From NCBI GenBank assembly GCA_018402205.1, contig JAGYIX010000003.1, positions 310,001 to 374,000 on the forward strand: a stretch of 64,000 nt of DNA. The letters run 5' to 3'. The notes under the pieces were generated by a model. The model saw only the letters and a list, made by a program, of their open reading frames with translations. It was not told where the DNA came from and did no database searches. The position numbers and the translations under genes were made by a program. This DNA is from Flavobacteriaceae bacterium. GTDB taxonomy: Bacteria; Bacteroidota; Bacteroidia; Flavobacteriales; Flavobacteriaceae. Positions within the stretch are counted from its first letter, which is position 1. Each line of letters starts with the position of its first letter. Positions 44,919 through 53,150 of this stretch are shown here, piece after piece.

Positions 44919-46080
44919 GCGCGGCGCGCTGCTTTGCGCTTCCGTCGTAAAGGCTATACCCCTGCAAGCGCGCCTCGAGCTTTCCGTTGTATAGCTTTAT
45001 CTTTTTTGTAGGCTTTAATCCGACGTGTTTTAAGGCTTCGAGATTAGCGCTTATAATCCAGGCTTCGCTACCTGAATAATGGTGTTTTAAGGTGTTACCT
45101 ATCTCGTTGTAAAACGGAATTTCATCAATGGCTAACCGCTCTCCGTAAGGGGGATTAAATACGATATGAAGAGGGCTTTCAGTGGGTGATAGTGTTTTAA
45201 AAAAATCGGCGCGACTCACCTTGGCGTATTGGCTTAAGCCAGCATTTTCGAAATTCTCTTCGGTCTTGCGCACCGCACTTGGCGCCTTGTCTTGGGCATA
45301 AATACTAAAGTGAAATTCGCGCACCTTGTTCAAGGCCGATTGCCTCACGGTCTCAAAGAGCGACTGATCGAATGAGTCCCAGTGCATGAATGAAAACTCC
45401 TTTCTGTGAATGGCATGGGGAATGCGACATGCAATCATTGCCGCTTCTATGGCAAGTGTGCCGCTTCCGCACATAGGATCGAAGAAATTGCGTTGACCAG
45501 TCCATCCGCTTAGGTGTAGAATACCCGCCGCCAGCACCTCGTTAATGGGCGCAATGTTCGTGACCGTCTTGTACCCCCTTAAATGCAGAGAAGTGCCAGA
45601 GCTATCTAAAGAAACCGTCATGTTGTCGCCGCTTAAATGAAGGTTAATGCGCACATCGGGTTCTATTGTATTCACATCCGGACGCTTTCGTGTAGTAGCT
45701 CTGAAGTGGTCTACAACGGCATCTTTAGCCTTTTGTGACACAAACATAGAGTTTGAAAAGTGATCGGAGAAAAGAACCGTATCAATGGCAAAGGTTTTAT
45801 TCACCTCAAAGTATTGGGTCCACGGGATGCTCAGCATGGCATCGTAAAGCTGCGATTGATTTAGTACTCTAAATGTGGCTATGGGCATCAGAATGCGCAG
45901 CGCACAGCCCAAAGAAAGATTGGCTTTGTACAAAAAACCCTGATCCCCTTCAAACGCCACCATTCTATTGAGCTCGCTCACATTTTTGGCTCCCAAAGAG
46001 AGCAGTTCACGAGCTAAAACCGATTCAAAACCAAAAAAGGTTTTTGCTAAGAATCGCGTGTTTTGTTCAGGATTTTTCAT
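44896..46080 (-). CDS. THUMP-domain RNA methyltransferase, RlmL N-terminal type
   Basis: 394 aa. The N-terminal ferredoxin-like and THUMP RNA-binding region covers about residues 1-165. A SAM-dependent methyltransferase domain follows, with FFDPMCGSGTLAIEAAMIA and the N6/N2-type catalytic motif FNPPYGERL. It corresponds to the first half of E. coli RlmL (m2G2445 of 23S rRNA). The C-terminal RlmK half is not present, as is usual outside gammaproteobacteria. Target site inferred from family. Confidence 0.88.
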   Translation of the reverse strand: MKNPEQNTRFLAKTFFGFESVLARELLSLGAKNVSELNRMVAFEGDQGFLYKANLSLGCALRILMPIATFRVLNQSQLYDAMLSIPWTQYFEVNKTFAIDTVLFSDHFSNSMFVSQKAKDAVVDHFRATTRKRPDVNTIEPDVRINLHLSGDNMTVSLDSSGTSLHLRGYKTVTNIAPINEVLAAGILHLSGWTGQRNFFDPMCGSGTLAIEAAMIACRIPHAIHRKEFSFMHWDSFDQSLFETVRQSALNKVREFHFSIYAQDKAPSAVRKTEENFENAGLSQYAKVSRADFFKTLSPTESPLHIVFNPPYGERLAIDEIPFYNEIGNTLKHHYSGSEAWIISANLEALKHVGLKPTKKIKLYNGKLEARLQGYSLYDGSAKQRAAPTSSESE

Positions 46081-46097
46081 GGGCCATTAAATTGAGC

Positions 46098-46105
46098 TAT
46101 TTTTG
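46098..46105 (+). promoter_or_regulatory. -7 element of the ZIP transporter gene, adjoining a GTG start
   Basis: TATTTTTG, exact TAnnTTTG, 4 bases before the GTG at 46110. Confidence 0.5.
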
Positions 46106-46109
46106 CGAG

Positions 46110-46796
46110 GTGAGCGCATTTACGCTTTTTAGTTTTCCGATTTTAGCGGTGCTTATCGGTGTATTTCTAGCCGCTATTTTGGAGCGATTTTCAAAGTCGG
46201 CATTGTGGCTACTTCTACCCTTTAGCGGGTCGTTTTTGCTGTCTATCACCTTATTCGAATTACTCCCTGAGTTGTTCTCTCAACCAGAGACCAAAGTTAT
46301 ATCTCTAGCCGTATTATTGGGGATACTGCTTCAGATATTTTTAGAATTCTTTTCCAAAGGGGCCGAACATGGTCACGTGCACATAAACGATACTGAACCA
46401 GTAAGTCCCTATTTTTCATCCGTTTTTTTAGCCTTATTTATTCACGCATTCATTGAGGGTTCACCACTATCTCAGTACCAAAATCTCTCCTTCGCCATCT
46501 TCTTACATAAAATACCCGTGAGCATGGTACTATTTCAGTTTGTTCGCAAGGCCGGCCTTTCTACTAAAGCTGGCATCGCTGTGATTTTGATCTTCGCCTC
46601 AATGACCCCTTTAGGCATTTTACTAGGTAAAACTCTTGAAGGTCATCCGAGTCAGCTATACCTCAATGCAGTGTCTGCCGGAATATTTCTGCATGTATCT
46701 ACAGTAATTCTGTTCGAGTCAGAGAAAGGACATCGGTTTAACAGCAAAAAAATAGCTGCCATTATCAGCGCGATTGTGCTGGCCTATTTTCTTTAG
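46110..46796 (+). CDS. ZIP-family divalent metal transporter
   Basis: About 228 aa from a GTG at 46110. An upstream TTG at 46044 would overlap the neighbouring gene's start and lie upstream of the promoter box. About eight membrane segments. The metal-pathway motifs of ZIP proteins are visible: FIHAFIEGSPL (HxxxEG) and FLHKIPVSMVLF, and the cytoplasmic His-rich loop GAEHGHVHIND lies before TM4. It probably imports zinc or a similar ion. The 3' end overlaps the convergent glycosyltransferase by 32 bases. Confidence 0.85.
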   Translation: MSAFTLFSFPILAVLIGVFLAAILERFSKSALWLLLPFSGSFLLSITLFELLPELFSQPETKVISLAVLLGILLQIFLEFFSKGAEHGHVHINDTEPVSPYFSSVFLALFIHAFIEGSPLSQYQNLSFAIFLHKIPVSMVLFQFVRKAGLSTKAGIAVILIFASMTPLGILLGKTLEGHPSQLYLNAVSAGIFLHVSTVILFESEKGHRFNSKKIAAIISAIVLAYFL

Positions 46797-48372
46797 ATAT
46801 TCGCCAAACTCGTGTAACATGATCTTCAAATAACGCGGGCGCCTCAAGCACTAATTCAAAAGATTCAGACAGCCATAAGATATCCGCCACATCTTTGGTG
46901 TTAGTAAGTATATAATCAGTGCTATGATCAGCCATATATCGTTCTAAGGCTTCTTTAGTATCTAAGACCTTAAACGTGCGCTGCATTTGAATTAAAAAAG
47001 CAGGGTCTAACCGTTTAAACACGACTACCTGTTCGTTTTCTACCCATGGCCGCGCCTTTTCTACCGGAGAAAGTGTATTAATGGTCGGAAAGGCCCAACC
47101 CCAGAGTAACCAAGCGACGATCATCCAATTTAGACCGAGCAAAAGATGGAGATTATGAAGGGCCATAAACCTCAGGCGCCAAAGCAGCAAAGCGGGGCCT
47201 GCAACTAAGGGCAAGAGGCAGACAGCTAAATAGGTGGTTTCGCCTAACGCAGGGTGGGCTCTAAGCGCTAGATAAGCTCCTGCCAAAAGTATGGCCCCAA
47301 TTAAGGCCAACACCACTAGCCCCCACTTGAAGGGCGATTTGCGATTATCTAGCTGCAGATGCTGCAGATAATCGGCCAAGATTACTCCCAAAAAGGCAAA
47401 TGCGGGCATGGGGTAATTCGGGAGTTTAGTTTCTGAGAAACTAAAAAAAACCACCACAACAGCCGATACAGAGAAACAGAATTTAATAAAATCGCTAGAA
47501 GCACCTCGCTTAAATGCGAATCTCAATGCAGGAATAAGCCAAATGCCAAATGGAAGCAACCCTGCAATCACCAATAAAGGGGTGATAATGAAGGGCCCTC
47601 CGTGGCCTTCTTTCTGATCGCTAAATCTATGGAGGTTATGATCTAGGAAAAAGCCTTCTGTAAAGGCTCCATCAGTGGCAATATGAGCCATAATATACCA
47701 AGGAGACGCAATAAGCAAAGCTAAAAGTGCCCCCCGAAATGGGCGAAAACGAGCTATATTGGTCAGGCTTAACTTTTTAGACCAACCTAAGTAAAGTATT
47801 GCCGTAAGCAATACAATAACTGCTGCTATAGGTCCTTTTGAAAGAAGGGCCAACCCCAAAAAAATATAGGCTAGCCACAGAGCACTTTTTCGATTAAGTT
47901 GCTCAAATCTGAAGAAATAAAGTAAAGATCCGGTCACAAAAACAATCAAATAAGGGTCGGGCACGGCCATGTGAAATTCGTGGGCGAACAAAAGCGCACT
48001 AGTCAGTATAAGGGCCGTTAGTGCAGAAGTGACTCTGTTAAGGTAGCGATCGGTTTCACGGCTAATAAGCAGCACTGTAAAAGCCCCGGCTACAGCCGAG
48101 AAGAATCGGGCTGCAAAAGGTCCAACTCCGAAAAGGCTATACGAAAGCATCATGAAAAAATAATGCAGCGGAGGCTTATCTGTTCTTAGTGCTTCGTTAA
48201 AGGTGGGCTCCCAAAAATTACCCGAAATCCACATTTCGCGGGCGGCCTCGCTATTCTTAGCTTCATCTAAGATGTAGAGTGGGTAAGCTCCGCTAAAAGC
48301 CGAAAATAAGGCGAAGGCCACTATCCAGAGCAGCAGATATCTATAGGTTGAAAGTAAGCGCGCTAAAGCCAT
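46765..48372 (-). CDS. GT39-family (ArnT/PMT-like) glycosyltransferase
   Basis: 535 aa from the ATG at 48372 (a TTG lies 5 codons upstream). An integral membrane protein with about eleven or twelve segments. After TM1 comes LDEAKNSEAAREM, the periplasmic catalytic acidic motif, then FNEALRTDKPPLHYF, both typical of dolichyl/undecaprenyl-phosphate sugar transferases such as ArnT. It transfers a sugar from a lipid carrier to lipid A, protein or another acceptor. It follows a PAP2 phosphatase with a 10-base overlap, fitting envelope modification. Confidence 0.85.
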   Translation of the reverse strand: MALARLLSTYRYLLLWIVAFALFSAFSGAYPLYILDEAKNSEAAREMWISGNFWEPTFNEALRTDKPPLHYFFMMLSYSLFGVGPFAARFFSAVAGAFTVLLISRETDRYLNRVTSALTALILTSALLFAHEFHMAVPDPYLIVFVTGSLLYFFRFEQLNRKSALWLAYIFLGLALLSKGPIAAVIVLLTAILYLGWSKKLSLTNIARFRPFRGALLALLIASPWYIMAHIATDGAFTEGFFLDHNLHRFSDQKEGHGGPFIITPLLVIAGLLPFGIWLIPALRFAFKRGASSDFIKFCFSVSAVVVVFFSFSETKLPNYPMPAFAFLGVILADYLQHLQLDNRKSPFKWGLVVLALIGAILLAGAYLALRAHPALGETTYLAVCLLPLVAGPALLLWRLRFMALHNLHLLLGLNWMIVAWLLWGWAFPTINTLSPVEKARPWVENEQVVVFKRLDPAFLIQMQRTFKVLDTKEALERYMADHSTDYILTNTKDVADILWLSESFELVLEAPALFEDHVTRVWRISKENRPAQSR

Positions 48373-49004
48373 CGTCTGTTGTGCCAATTTTTAGGGAATT
48401 CCCAAACGATCCACAGCGATACCACAGAAGATGTTATACCAAATAGCGATCCTGCATAAATATCGATAAACCAGTGTTGCCCGAGGTAAACTCTCGAAAT
48501 AGCCGCTGCAAACGCAAGTGCAAATAAAGCCATGTTGATCCATTTATTGCGCAGGTAACAAGCAAAAAAGCTAGCAAAAAAGAAGGCGGTGGTGGTGTGG
48601 CCCGACGGAAAGCTATTCAACAGTTTCATTGAAAGCCCCTCAACCCAATAAAATTCATCGGCTTGTAACAAAGACGAATAATAGCTGTAAGGCCTAAGCA
48701 CTCCATGAGCCAACCATTGTTTAAATACGTGTACAAAAAAAGCGTGAAAGGCAAAACCAACCGTAAACGAAAAGGCCCATTTTAAGGGCTTCTTGTACAA
48801 AAAGAAAAGCACTAACACTATGGCGTATGAGGCATCTCCGAGATAGGTAACCCAGCTAAAGAGCTGATCTAAAACCGGATGATGCAGTCGATTAAGGCTC
48901 TCAAACACACTTCCCTTGGGCAAAAACACCAAAGGCGTAAAGGCCAAGACGCTCCATAAAAAGGGGTAAAGGGGCTTTAACGTAAGTAAAAACGAGCGGG
49001 TCAT
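48363..49004 (-). CDS. PAP2-family membrane phosphatase
   Basis: About 213 aa from the ATG at 49004. Six membrane segments and the three acid-phosphatase motifs: KQWLAHGVLRP (KxxxxxxxRP-like), FPSGHTTTAF (PSGH) and SRVYLGQHWFIDIYAG (SRxxxxxHxxxD). Such enzymes dephosphorylate undecaprenyl pyrophosphate, lipid A or phosphatidic acid at the inner membrane. Overlap with the GT39 gene suggests shared work on lipid-linked sugars or lipid A. Confidence 0.87.
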   Translation of the reverse strand: MTRSFLLTLKPLYPFLWSVLAFTPLVFLPKGSVFESLNRLHHPVLDQLFSWVTYLGDASYAIVLVLFFLYKKPLKWAFSFTVGFAFHAFFVHVFKQWLAHGVLRPYSYYSSLLQADEFYWVEGLSMKLLNSFPSGHTTTAFFFASFFACYLRNKWINMALFALAFAAAISRVYLGQHWFIDIYAGSLFGITSSVVSLWIVWEFPKNWHNRRWL

Positions 49005-49010
49005 TGGACT

Positions 49011-49018
49011 CAAAATTA
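49011..49018 (-). promoter_or_regulatory. -7 element of the PAP2-GT39 operon, adjoining the start codon
   Basis: TAATTTTG on the minus strand, exact TAnnTTTG, 6 bases before the ATG at 49004. Confidence 0.55.
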
Positions 49019-49032
49019 AGCATTAAACAGAG

Positions 49033-49063
49033 TTTGGGAGAGCGCATCAGATAACTATCTTTG
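49033..49063 (+). promoter_or_regulatory. thrS promoter
   Basis: TTTG (49033-49036), 19 bases, TATCTTTG (49056-49063): exact consensus and spacing, 20 bases before the thrS ATG. One of the best promoter matches in the window. Confidence 0.88.
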
Positions 49064-49083
49064 CGACTCAATAAAGAAAAGTC

Positions 49084-51033
49084 ATGATTAAAATCACGCT
49101 ACCTGACGGGTCTGTTAAAGCATTCGAATCAGGAGTCACTCCACATGAAGTGGCAAGCGCCATCAGCGAAGGCCTTGCTAGAGTTGTTCTTTCAGCCAGT
49201 TTCAACAGCAAAACCACAGAACTCTCTACCCCGCTTACCGCCGATGGATCTTTGATTTTATTCACCTGGAACGACGATGAAGGAAAAAAGACCTTTTGGC
49301 ATTCTAGCGCGCACATTTTGGCCCAGGCATTAGAAGAACTCTACCCCGGCATCAAGTTGACCATAGGGCCGGCCATCGAAAATGGATTTTATTACGATGT
49401 CGATTTCGGCGCGCACACCATTAGCGACAAAGACTTTAAGTCTATAGAAGACAGGGCCCTTGAAATCGCCAGAGAAAAACATGCCTTTAGCATGCGATCG
49501 GTGAGCAAAAAAGATGCCATTGCGCACTACAAGGCTCAGAACAATGAATACAAATTAGAGTTGATCGAAGGGCTTACAGACGGAGACATTACGTTTTGTG
49601 ACCACAGCAGCTTTACCGATCTCTGTAGAGGTGGGCACCTACCCCACACAGGTTGGGTGAAGGCCTTTAAGGTAATGAGCATAGCCGGAGCTTACTGGCG
49701 CGGAGACGAAAACAAGCCTCAGCTTACTCGAGTTTACGCCGTTTCGTTTCCGAAACAAAAAGAGCTCACCGAATACCTAGAACGCATTGAAGAAGCCAAA
49801 CAACGCGATCACCGAAAACTAGGCAAAGAATTGGAGCTGTTCACCTTCTCGGCAAAGGTTGGGCAAGGCTTACCGCTTTGGCTTCCAAAAGGAGCCGCAT
49901 TACGCGAGCGCTTAGAAAACTTTTTAAAGGCAGCCCAAAAGAAAGCGGGATACGAGATGGTAGTATCTCCGCATATCGGGCAAAAAGAATTGTATGTCAC
50001 TTCAGGGCACTACGCCAAGTACGGTGAAGACAGTTTTCAGCCTATTCGTACCCCCAAAGAAGACGAAGAATTCTTGCTAAAACCTATGAACTGTCCGCAT
50101 CACTGCGAAATCTATAACGCTACGCGCTTTAGCTACAAAGATCTGCCCAAGCGATTTGCAGAGTTCGGAACAGTCTACCGCTACGAACAAAGCGGTGAGC
50201 TACACGGGCTTACCCGTGTGCGCGGATTTACTCAAGACGATGCTCATATTTTTTGTACCCAAGATCAGTTGCTTTCTGAATTTGAAAATGTGATAGACTT
50301 AACGCTTTATGTACTAAGTTCCCTCGGTTTTGACGACTTTACCGCTCAAGTAAGTGTGCGTGATTTGGAGAAGCCAGAGAAATATATCGGAGAAAAAGAG
50401 AATTGGGACAAGGCGGAGGCTGCCATTATCAAAGCCGCTCAAAACAAAGGGTTAAATTTTGTAATTGAGTCAGGAGAGGCAGCCTTTTACGGGCCAAAGC
50501 TTGACTTTATGATAAAAGATGCTCTTGGACGCAAATGGCAACTCGGAACTATTCAGGTAGATTATAATTTACCCGAGCGCTTTGATTTGAGCTATAAAGG
50601 CAGTGACAACCAATACCATCGACCTGTAATGATTCACCGCGCGCCCTTCGGTAGTTTAGAGCGTTTTATAGCATTATTACTCGAACACACAGGTGGAAAC
50701 TTCCCGGTTTGGCTCATTCCGATTCAAGTAGAGGTGCTTCCGGTGAGCGAACGATTTGAAAATTATGCCCGAAAAGTTTTAAAATCGCTAGAAAATCACG
50801 AAATTCGCGCCCTCATTGACGCTCGAAATGAGACGGTTGGAAAGAAGATCAGAGAAGCCGAAATGAAAAAAGTGCCTTTCATGATCGTGATCGGCGAACA
50901 AGAAGAAGCCGAAGGGCTTATTTCTGTGCGTAAACACGGGGGTGAAAGTATGGGAAGTATGAGTGTTGAGGCATTTGCTTCACACATCAATAGCCTTGTG
51001 GCTGAGGCTGTGAAGCCTTTTAGAGAAGTGTAA
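49084..51033 (+). CDS. thrS: Threonyl-tRNA synthetase
   Basis: 649 aa. Charges tRNA-Thr. Order: TGS domain (residues 1-60), editing domain with the HSSAHILAQALEELYPG and SFTDLCRGGH motifs, class II catalytic core with the zinc Cys in KPMNCPHHCEIY and motif 3 HRAPFGSLERFIALL, then the anticodon-binding domain (FPVWLIPIQVEVLPVS). First gene of thrS-infC-rpmI-rplT under a strong promoter. Confidence 0.97.
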   Translation: MIKITLPDGSVKAFESGVTPHEVASAISEGLARVVLSASFNSKTTELSTPLTADGSLILFTWNDDEGKKTFWHSSAHILAQALEELYPGIKLTIGPAIENGFYYDVDFGAHTISDKDFKSIEDRALEIAREKHAFSMRSVSKKDAIAHYKAQNNEYKLELIEGLTDGDITFCDHSSFTDLCRGGHLPHTGWVKAFKVMSIAGAYWRGDENKPQLTRVYAVSFPKQKELTEYLERIEEAKQRDHRKLGKELELFTFSAKVGQGLPLWLPKGAALRERLENFLKAAQKKAGYEMVVSPHIGQKELYVTSGHYAKYGEDSFQPIRTPKEDEEFLLKPMNCPHHCEIYNATRFSYKDLPKRFAEFGTVYRYEQSGELHGLTRVRGFTQDDAHIFCTQDQLLSEFENVIDLTLYVLSSLGFDDFTAQVSVRDLEKPEKYIGEKENWDKAEAAIIKAAQNKGLNFVIESGEAAFYGPKLDFMIKDALGRKWQLGTIQVDYNLPERFDLSYKGSDNQYHRPVMIHRAPFGSLERFIALLLEHTGGNFPVWLIPIQVEVLPVSERFENYARKVLKSLENHEIRALIDARNETVGKKIREAEMKKVPFMIVIGEQEEAEGLISVRKHGGESMGSMSVEAFASHINSLVAEAVKPFREV

Positions 51034-51050
51034 CTAAAATTTGATAAACC

Positions 51051-51611
51051 ATAGCAATACGCAGAAAAAGAACCAAGCCGCAGCCTAGGCGCAGCATGGA
51101 GAACCCCCACAACATTAATGGGGACATCAAAGCAGAAGAAGTTAGATTAGTTGGAGACAACGTTGAGATTGGAGTCTATGCCGTCGCTAAGGCGCTAGAA
51201 TTAGCTAGAGAGCAACAGCTTGATCTTGTAGAAATCTCTCCTAACGCCGTTCCACCGGTCTGCAAAATTATTGACTATAAAAAGTTTCTTTACGAGCAAA
51301 AGAAGCGTGAAAAAGTCATTAAGTCTAAGGCTACAAAGGTCATTATAAAAGAAATTCGATTTGGTCCGCAGACTGACGACCACGATTTCGAATTTAAAAA
51401 GCGTCACGCTGAAAAGTTTTTAAAAGAAGGCGCAAAGCTAAAAGCGTTTGTTTTTTTTAAAGGACGTTCTATAGTGTATAAAGACCAAGGAGAAATTTTG
51501 CTGCTGAGATTAGCGCAGGAGCTTGAAGAATTTGGAAAAGTCGAGCAAATGCCTCAGCTCGAAGGTAAGCGAATGACTATGTTTATCGCCCCTAAATTGG
51601 CCAAAAAGTAA
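51051..51611 (+). CDS. infC: Translation initiation factor IF-3, apparent AUA start
   Basis: About 186 aa if it begins at ATA 51051, 17 bases after the thrS stop. IF-3 binds the 30S subunit and rejects wrong start codons. The frame upstream of the first ATG (51096) encodes a basic stretch, [13 protein letters not shown], that matches the N-terminal extension of flavobacterial IF-3. No ATG, GTG or TTG exists there, only ATA at 51051 and 51057, and the previous in-frame codon is a stop (51045). Core motifs: [33 protein letters not shown] and [12 protein letters not shown]. coli infC uses AUU for autoregulation. Confidence 0.9.
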   Translation: MAIRRKRTKPQPRRSMENPHNINGDIKAEEVRLVGDNVEIGVYAVAKALELAREQQLDLVEISPNAVPPVCKIIDYKKFLYEQKKREKVIKSKATKVIIKEIRFGPQTDDHDFEFKKRHAEKFLKEGAKLKAFVFFKGRSIVYKDQGEILLLRLAQELEEFGKVEQMPQLEGKRMTMFIAPKLAKK

Positions 51612-51635
51612 GATTGCGGAACTAAAATAAATATC

Positions 51636-51833
51636 ATGCCAAAAATGAAAACCAAGTCTAGTGCCAAAAAGCGTTTTACGCTTACCGGTTCTGGAAAAAT
51701 CAAACGTAAACACGCGTTTAAGAGTCATATTTTGACTAAAAAATCGAAGAAGCGTAAGTTAAGACTCACGCATTCAGGTCTTGTTCACGATTCAGATGTG
51801 AACAGTATCAAAGAACAGCTTCGTTTAAAATAA
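51636..51833 (+). CDS. rpmI: 50S ribosomal protein L35
   Basis: 65 aa, very basic. Signature [20 protein letters not shown] and [20 protein letters not shown] small structural protein of the large subunit, placed in the conserved infC-rpmI-rplT order, 24 bases after infC. Confidence 0.97.
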   Translation: MPKMKTKSSAKKRFTLTGSGKIKRKHAFKSHILTKKSKKRKLRLTHSGLVHDSDVNSIKEQLRLK

Positions 51834-51864
51834 ACTTCCGATAGTCGGTATTTTTTAACCCTGG

Positions 51865-51904
51865 AGTTTGGCCTTAACAAGTATCTTTTACTAGATCGCC
51901 AACT
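51865..51904 (+). promoter_or_regulatory. Stem-loop in the rpmI-rplT spacer, possible L20 leader
   Basis: AGTTTGGC (51865-51872) pairs with GCCAACT (51898-51904) with one bulged T. A smaller hairpin, CCGA-TAG-TCGG followed by T-rich sequence, lies just upstream (51838-51856). L20 is known to autoregulate this operon in other bacteria through structures that mimic its rRNA site; the same here is only suggested. Confidence 0.3.
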
Positions 51905-51922
51905 ACAAAAACAAAAACACGT

Positions 51923-52267
51923 ATGCCAAGATCAGTTAACTCAGTAGCTTCAAGAGCTCGAAGAAAAAAAATAATGAAACTCGCCAAAGGATACTTTGGA
52001 CGTAGAAAGAATGTATGGACGGTAGCTAAAAACGCCGTTGAAAAGGCCTTAGTTTATGCTTACCGAGACCGCAGAAACAAAAAGAGAAATTTCAGAGCAC
52101 TCTGGATCACTCGTATCAATGCAGGTGCACGTATGCACGGGCTTTCTTACTCTCAGTTTATGGGAGCACTGAAGAAAAACAATATAGATCTAAACCGTAA
52201 GGTGCTTGCCGACTTAGCCATGAATGAGCCTGAGGCCTTCAAAGCAATCGTCGCGAAAGTTAAATAA
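51923..52267 (+). CDS. rplT: 50S ribosomal protein L20
   Basis: 114 aa. Early-assembly large-subunit protein and, in other bacteria, a repressor of its own operon. Landmarks: [40 protein letters not shown] (each short runs), [15 protein letters not shown] and [15 protein letters not shown]. Last gene of the translation cluster; a strong terminator follows. Confidence 0.97.
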   Translation: MPRSVNSVASRARRKKIMKLAKGYFGRRKNVWTVAKNAVEKALVYAYRDRRNKKRNFRALWITRINAGARMHGLSYSQFMGALKKNNIDLNRKVLADLAMNEPEAFKAIVAKVK

Positions 52268-52289
52268 CTGTTTATTTTCCGCAAATCTT

Positions 52290-52330
52290 AAGCATCCCAA
52301 ACCATCTCTGGTTTGGGATGCTTTATTTTT
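52290..52330 (+). terminator. Rho-independent terminator of thrS-infC-rpmI-rplT
   Basis: Perfect 14-bp stem AAGCATCCCAAACC/GGTTTGGGATGCTT with a 6-base loop, followed by TATTTTT. It ends just before the HAD gene. Confidence 0.9.
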
Positions 52331-52336
52331 ACAGCT

Positions 52337-53140
52337 ATGATAGACTTCAAGCGCATTAAAATGGTGGTCACCGACATGGATGGCACACTGCTAAATTCTG
52401 CCCATCAGGTAAGCTCTCGTTTTTTTGAATTGTTTGAAGGCCTCAAACAGCGCGATATTCGCTTTGTGGCTGCAAGCGGTCGTCAGTTTCCAAGCATGCG
52501 GTCTAAATTGCAAACTATTGCGCACCAGATGAGTTTTATTTCTGAAAATGGCGCACTTATTGTCGAGCAAGAACAGGTGTTACACAAGCAAGCACTCGAT
52601 CGCAATCAACTAGTGGCACTGCTCGAGAAACTTAAAGGGCTCTCTGAAATAGAATCTATTCTTTGTAGCGAAAAGACAGCCTATTCGTTGAGTAATAATT
52701 TACATTTTCATGGACTGCTTAACGAATACTATGAGGCGCACACCCTCATTAACAGCCTTGAACAAGCCCAAGACGACATACTCAAATTAGCCCTTTATCA
52801 CAAAGAAGGAGGCGAGCAGCACATCTATCCGCATTTTCAAGAATACGACGGCCCCTTAAAAGTGAAGGTGTCTGGAGATTACTGGGTAGACATCTCAGAC
52901 AAGAACGCCAATAAGGGTTATGCACTTGAGACTCTTATGAAAAAATACCAAGTAAATCCTGATGAATTACTCGTGTTTGGAGATTACAACAATGACCTAG
53001 AAATGTTAGCGCTTACACCCAATAGTGTTGCTATGGCCAATGCCCATAAAAAGGTTATAAAAGCCGCAAATTATACGACCCATTCGAACGATGCCTTTGG
53101 CGTAGAAAATATCCTAGAAGAATTAATCAGACACCGTTAG
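52337..53140 (+). CDS. Cof-type HAD-IIB phosphatase
   Basis: 267 aa from the ATG at 52337. HAD hydrolase with nucleophile Asp in VVTDMDGTLLN, motif II VAASGRQF, motif III Lys in DKNANKGYALE and motif IV VFGDYNNDLEML. The large alpha/beta cap between motifs II and III places it in subclass IIB, which dephosphorylates sugar phosphates or flavin/pyridoxal phosphates. It starts only 7 bases after the rplT terminator, so its promoter must overlap that element or it depends on read-through. Confidence 0.9.
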   Translation: MIDFKRIKMVVTDMDGTLLNSAHQVSSRFFELFEGLKQRDIRFVAASGRQFPSMRSKLQTIAHQMSFISENGALIVEQEQVLHKQALDRNQLVALLEKLKGLSEIESILCSEKTAYSLSNNLHFHGLLNEYYEAHTLINSLEQAQDDILKLALYHKEGGEQHIYPHFQEYDGPLKVKVSGDYWVDISDKNANKGYALETLMKKYQVNPDELLVFGDYNNDLEMLALTPNSVAMANAHKKVIKAANYTTHSNDAFGVENILEELIRHR

Positions 53141-53150
53141 GTCTTTTCCA

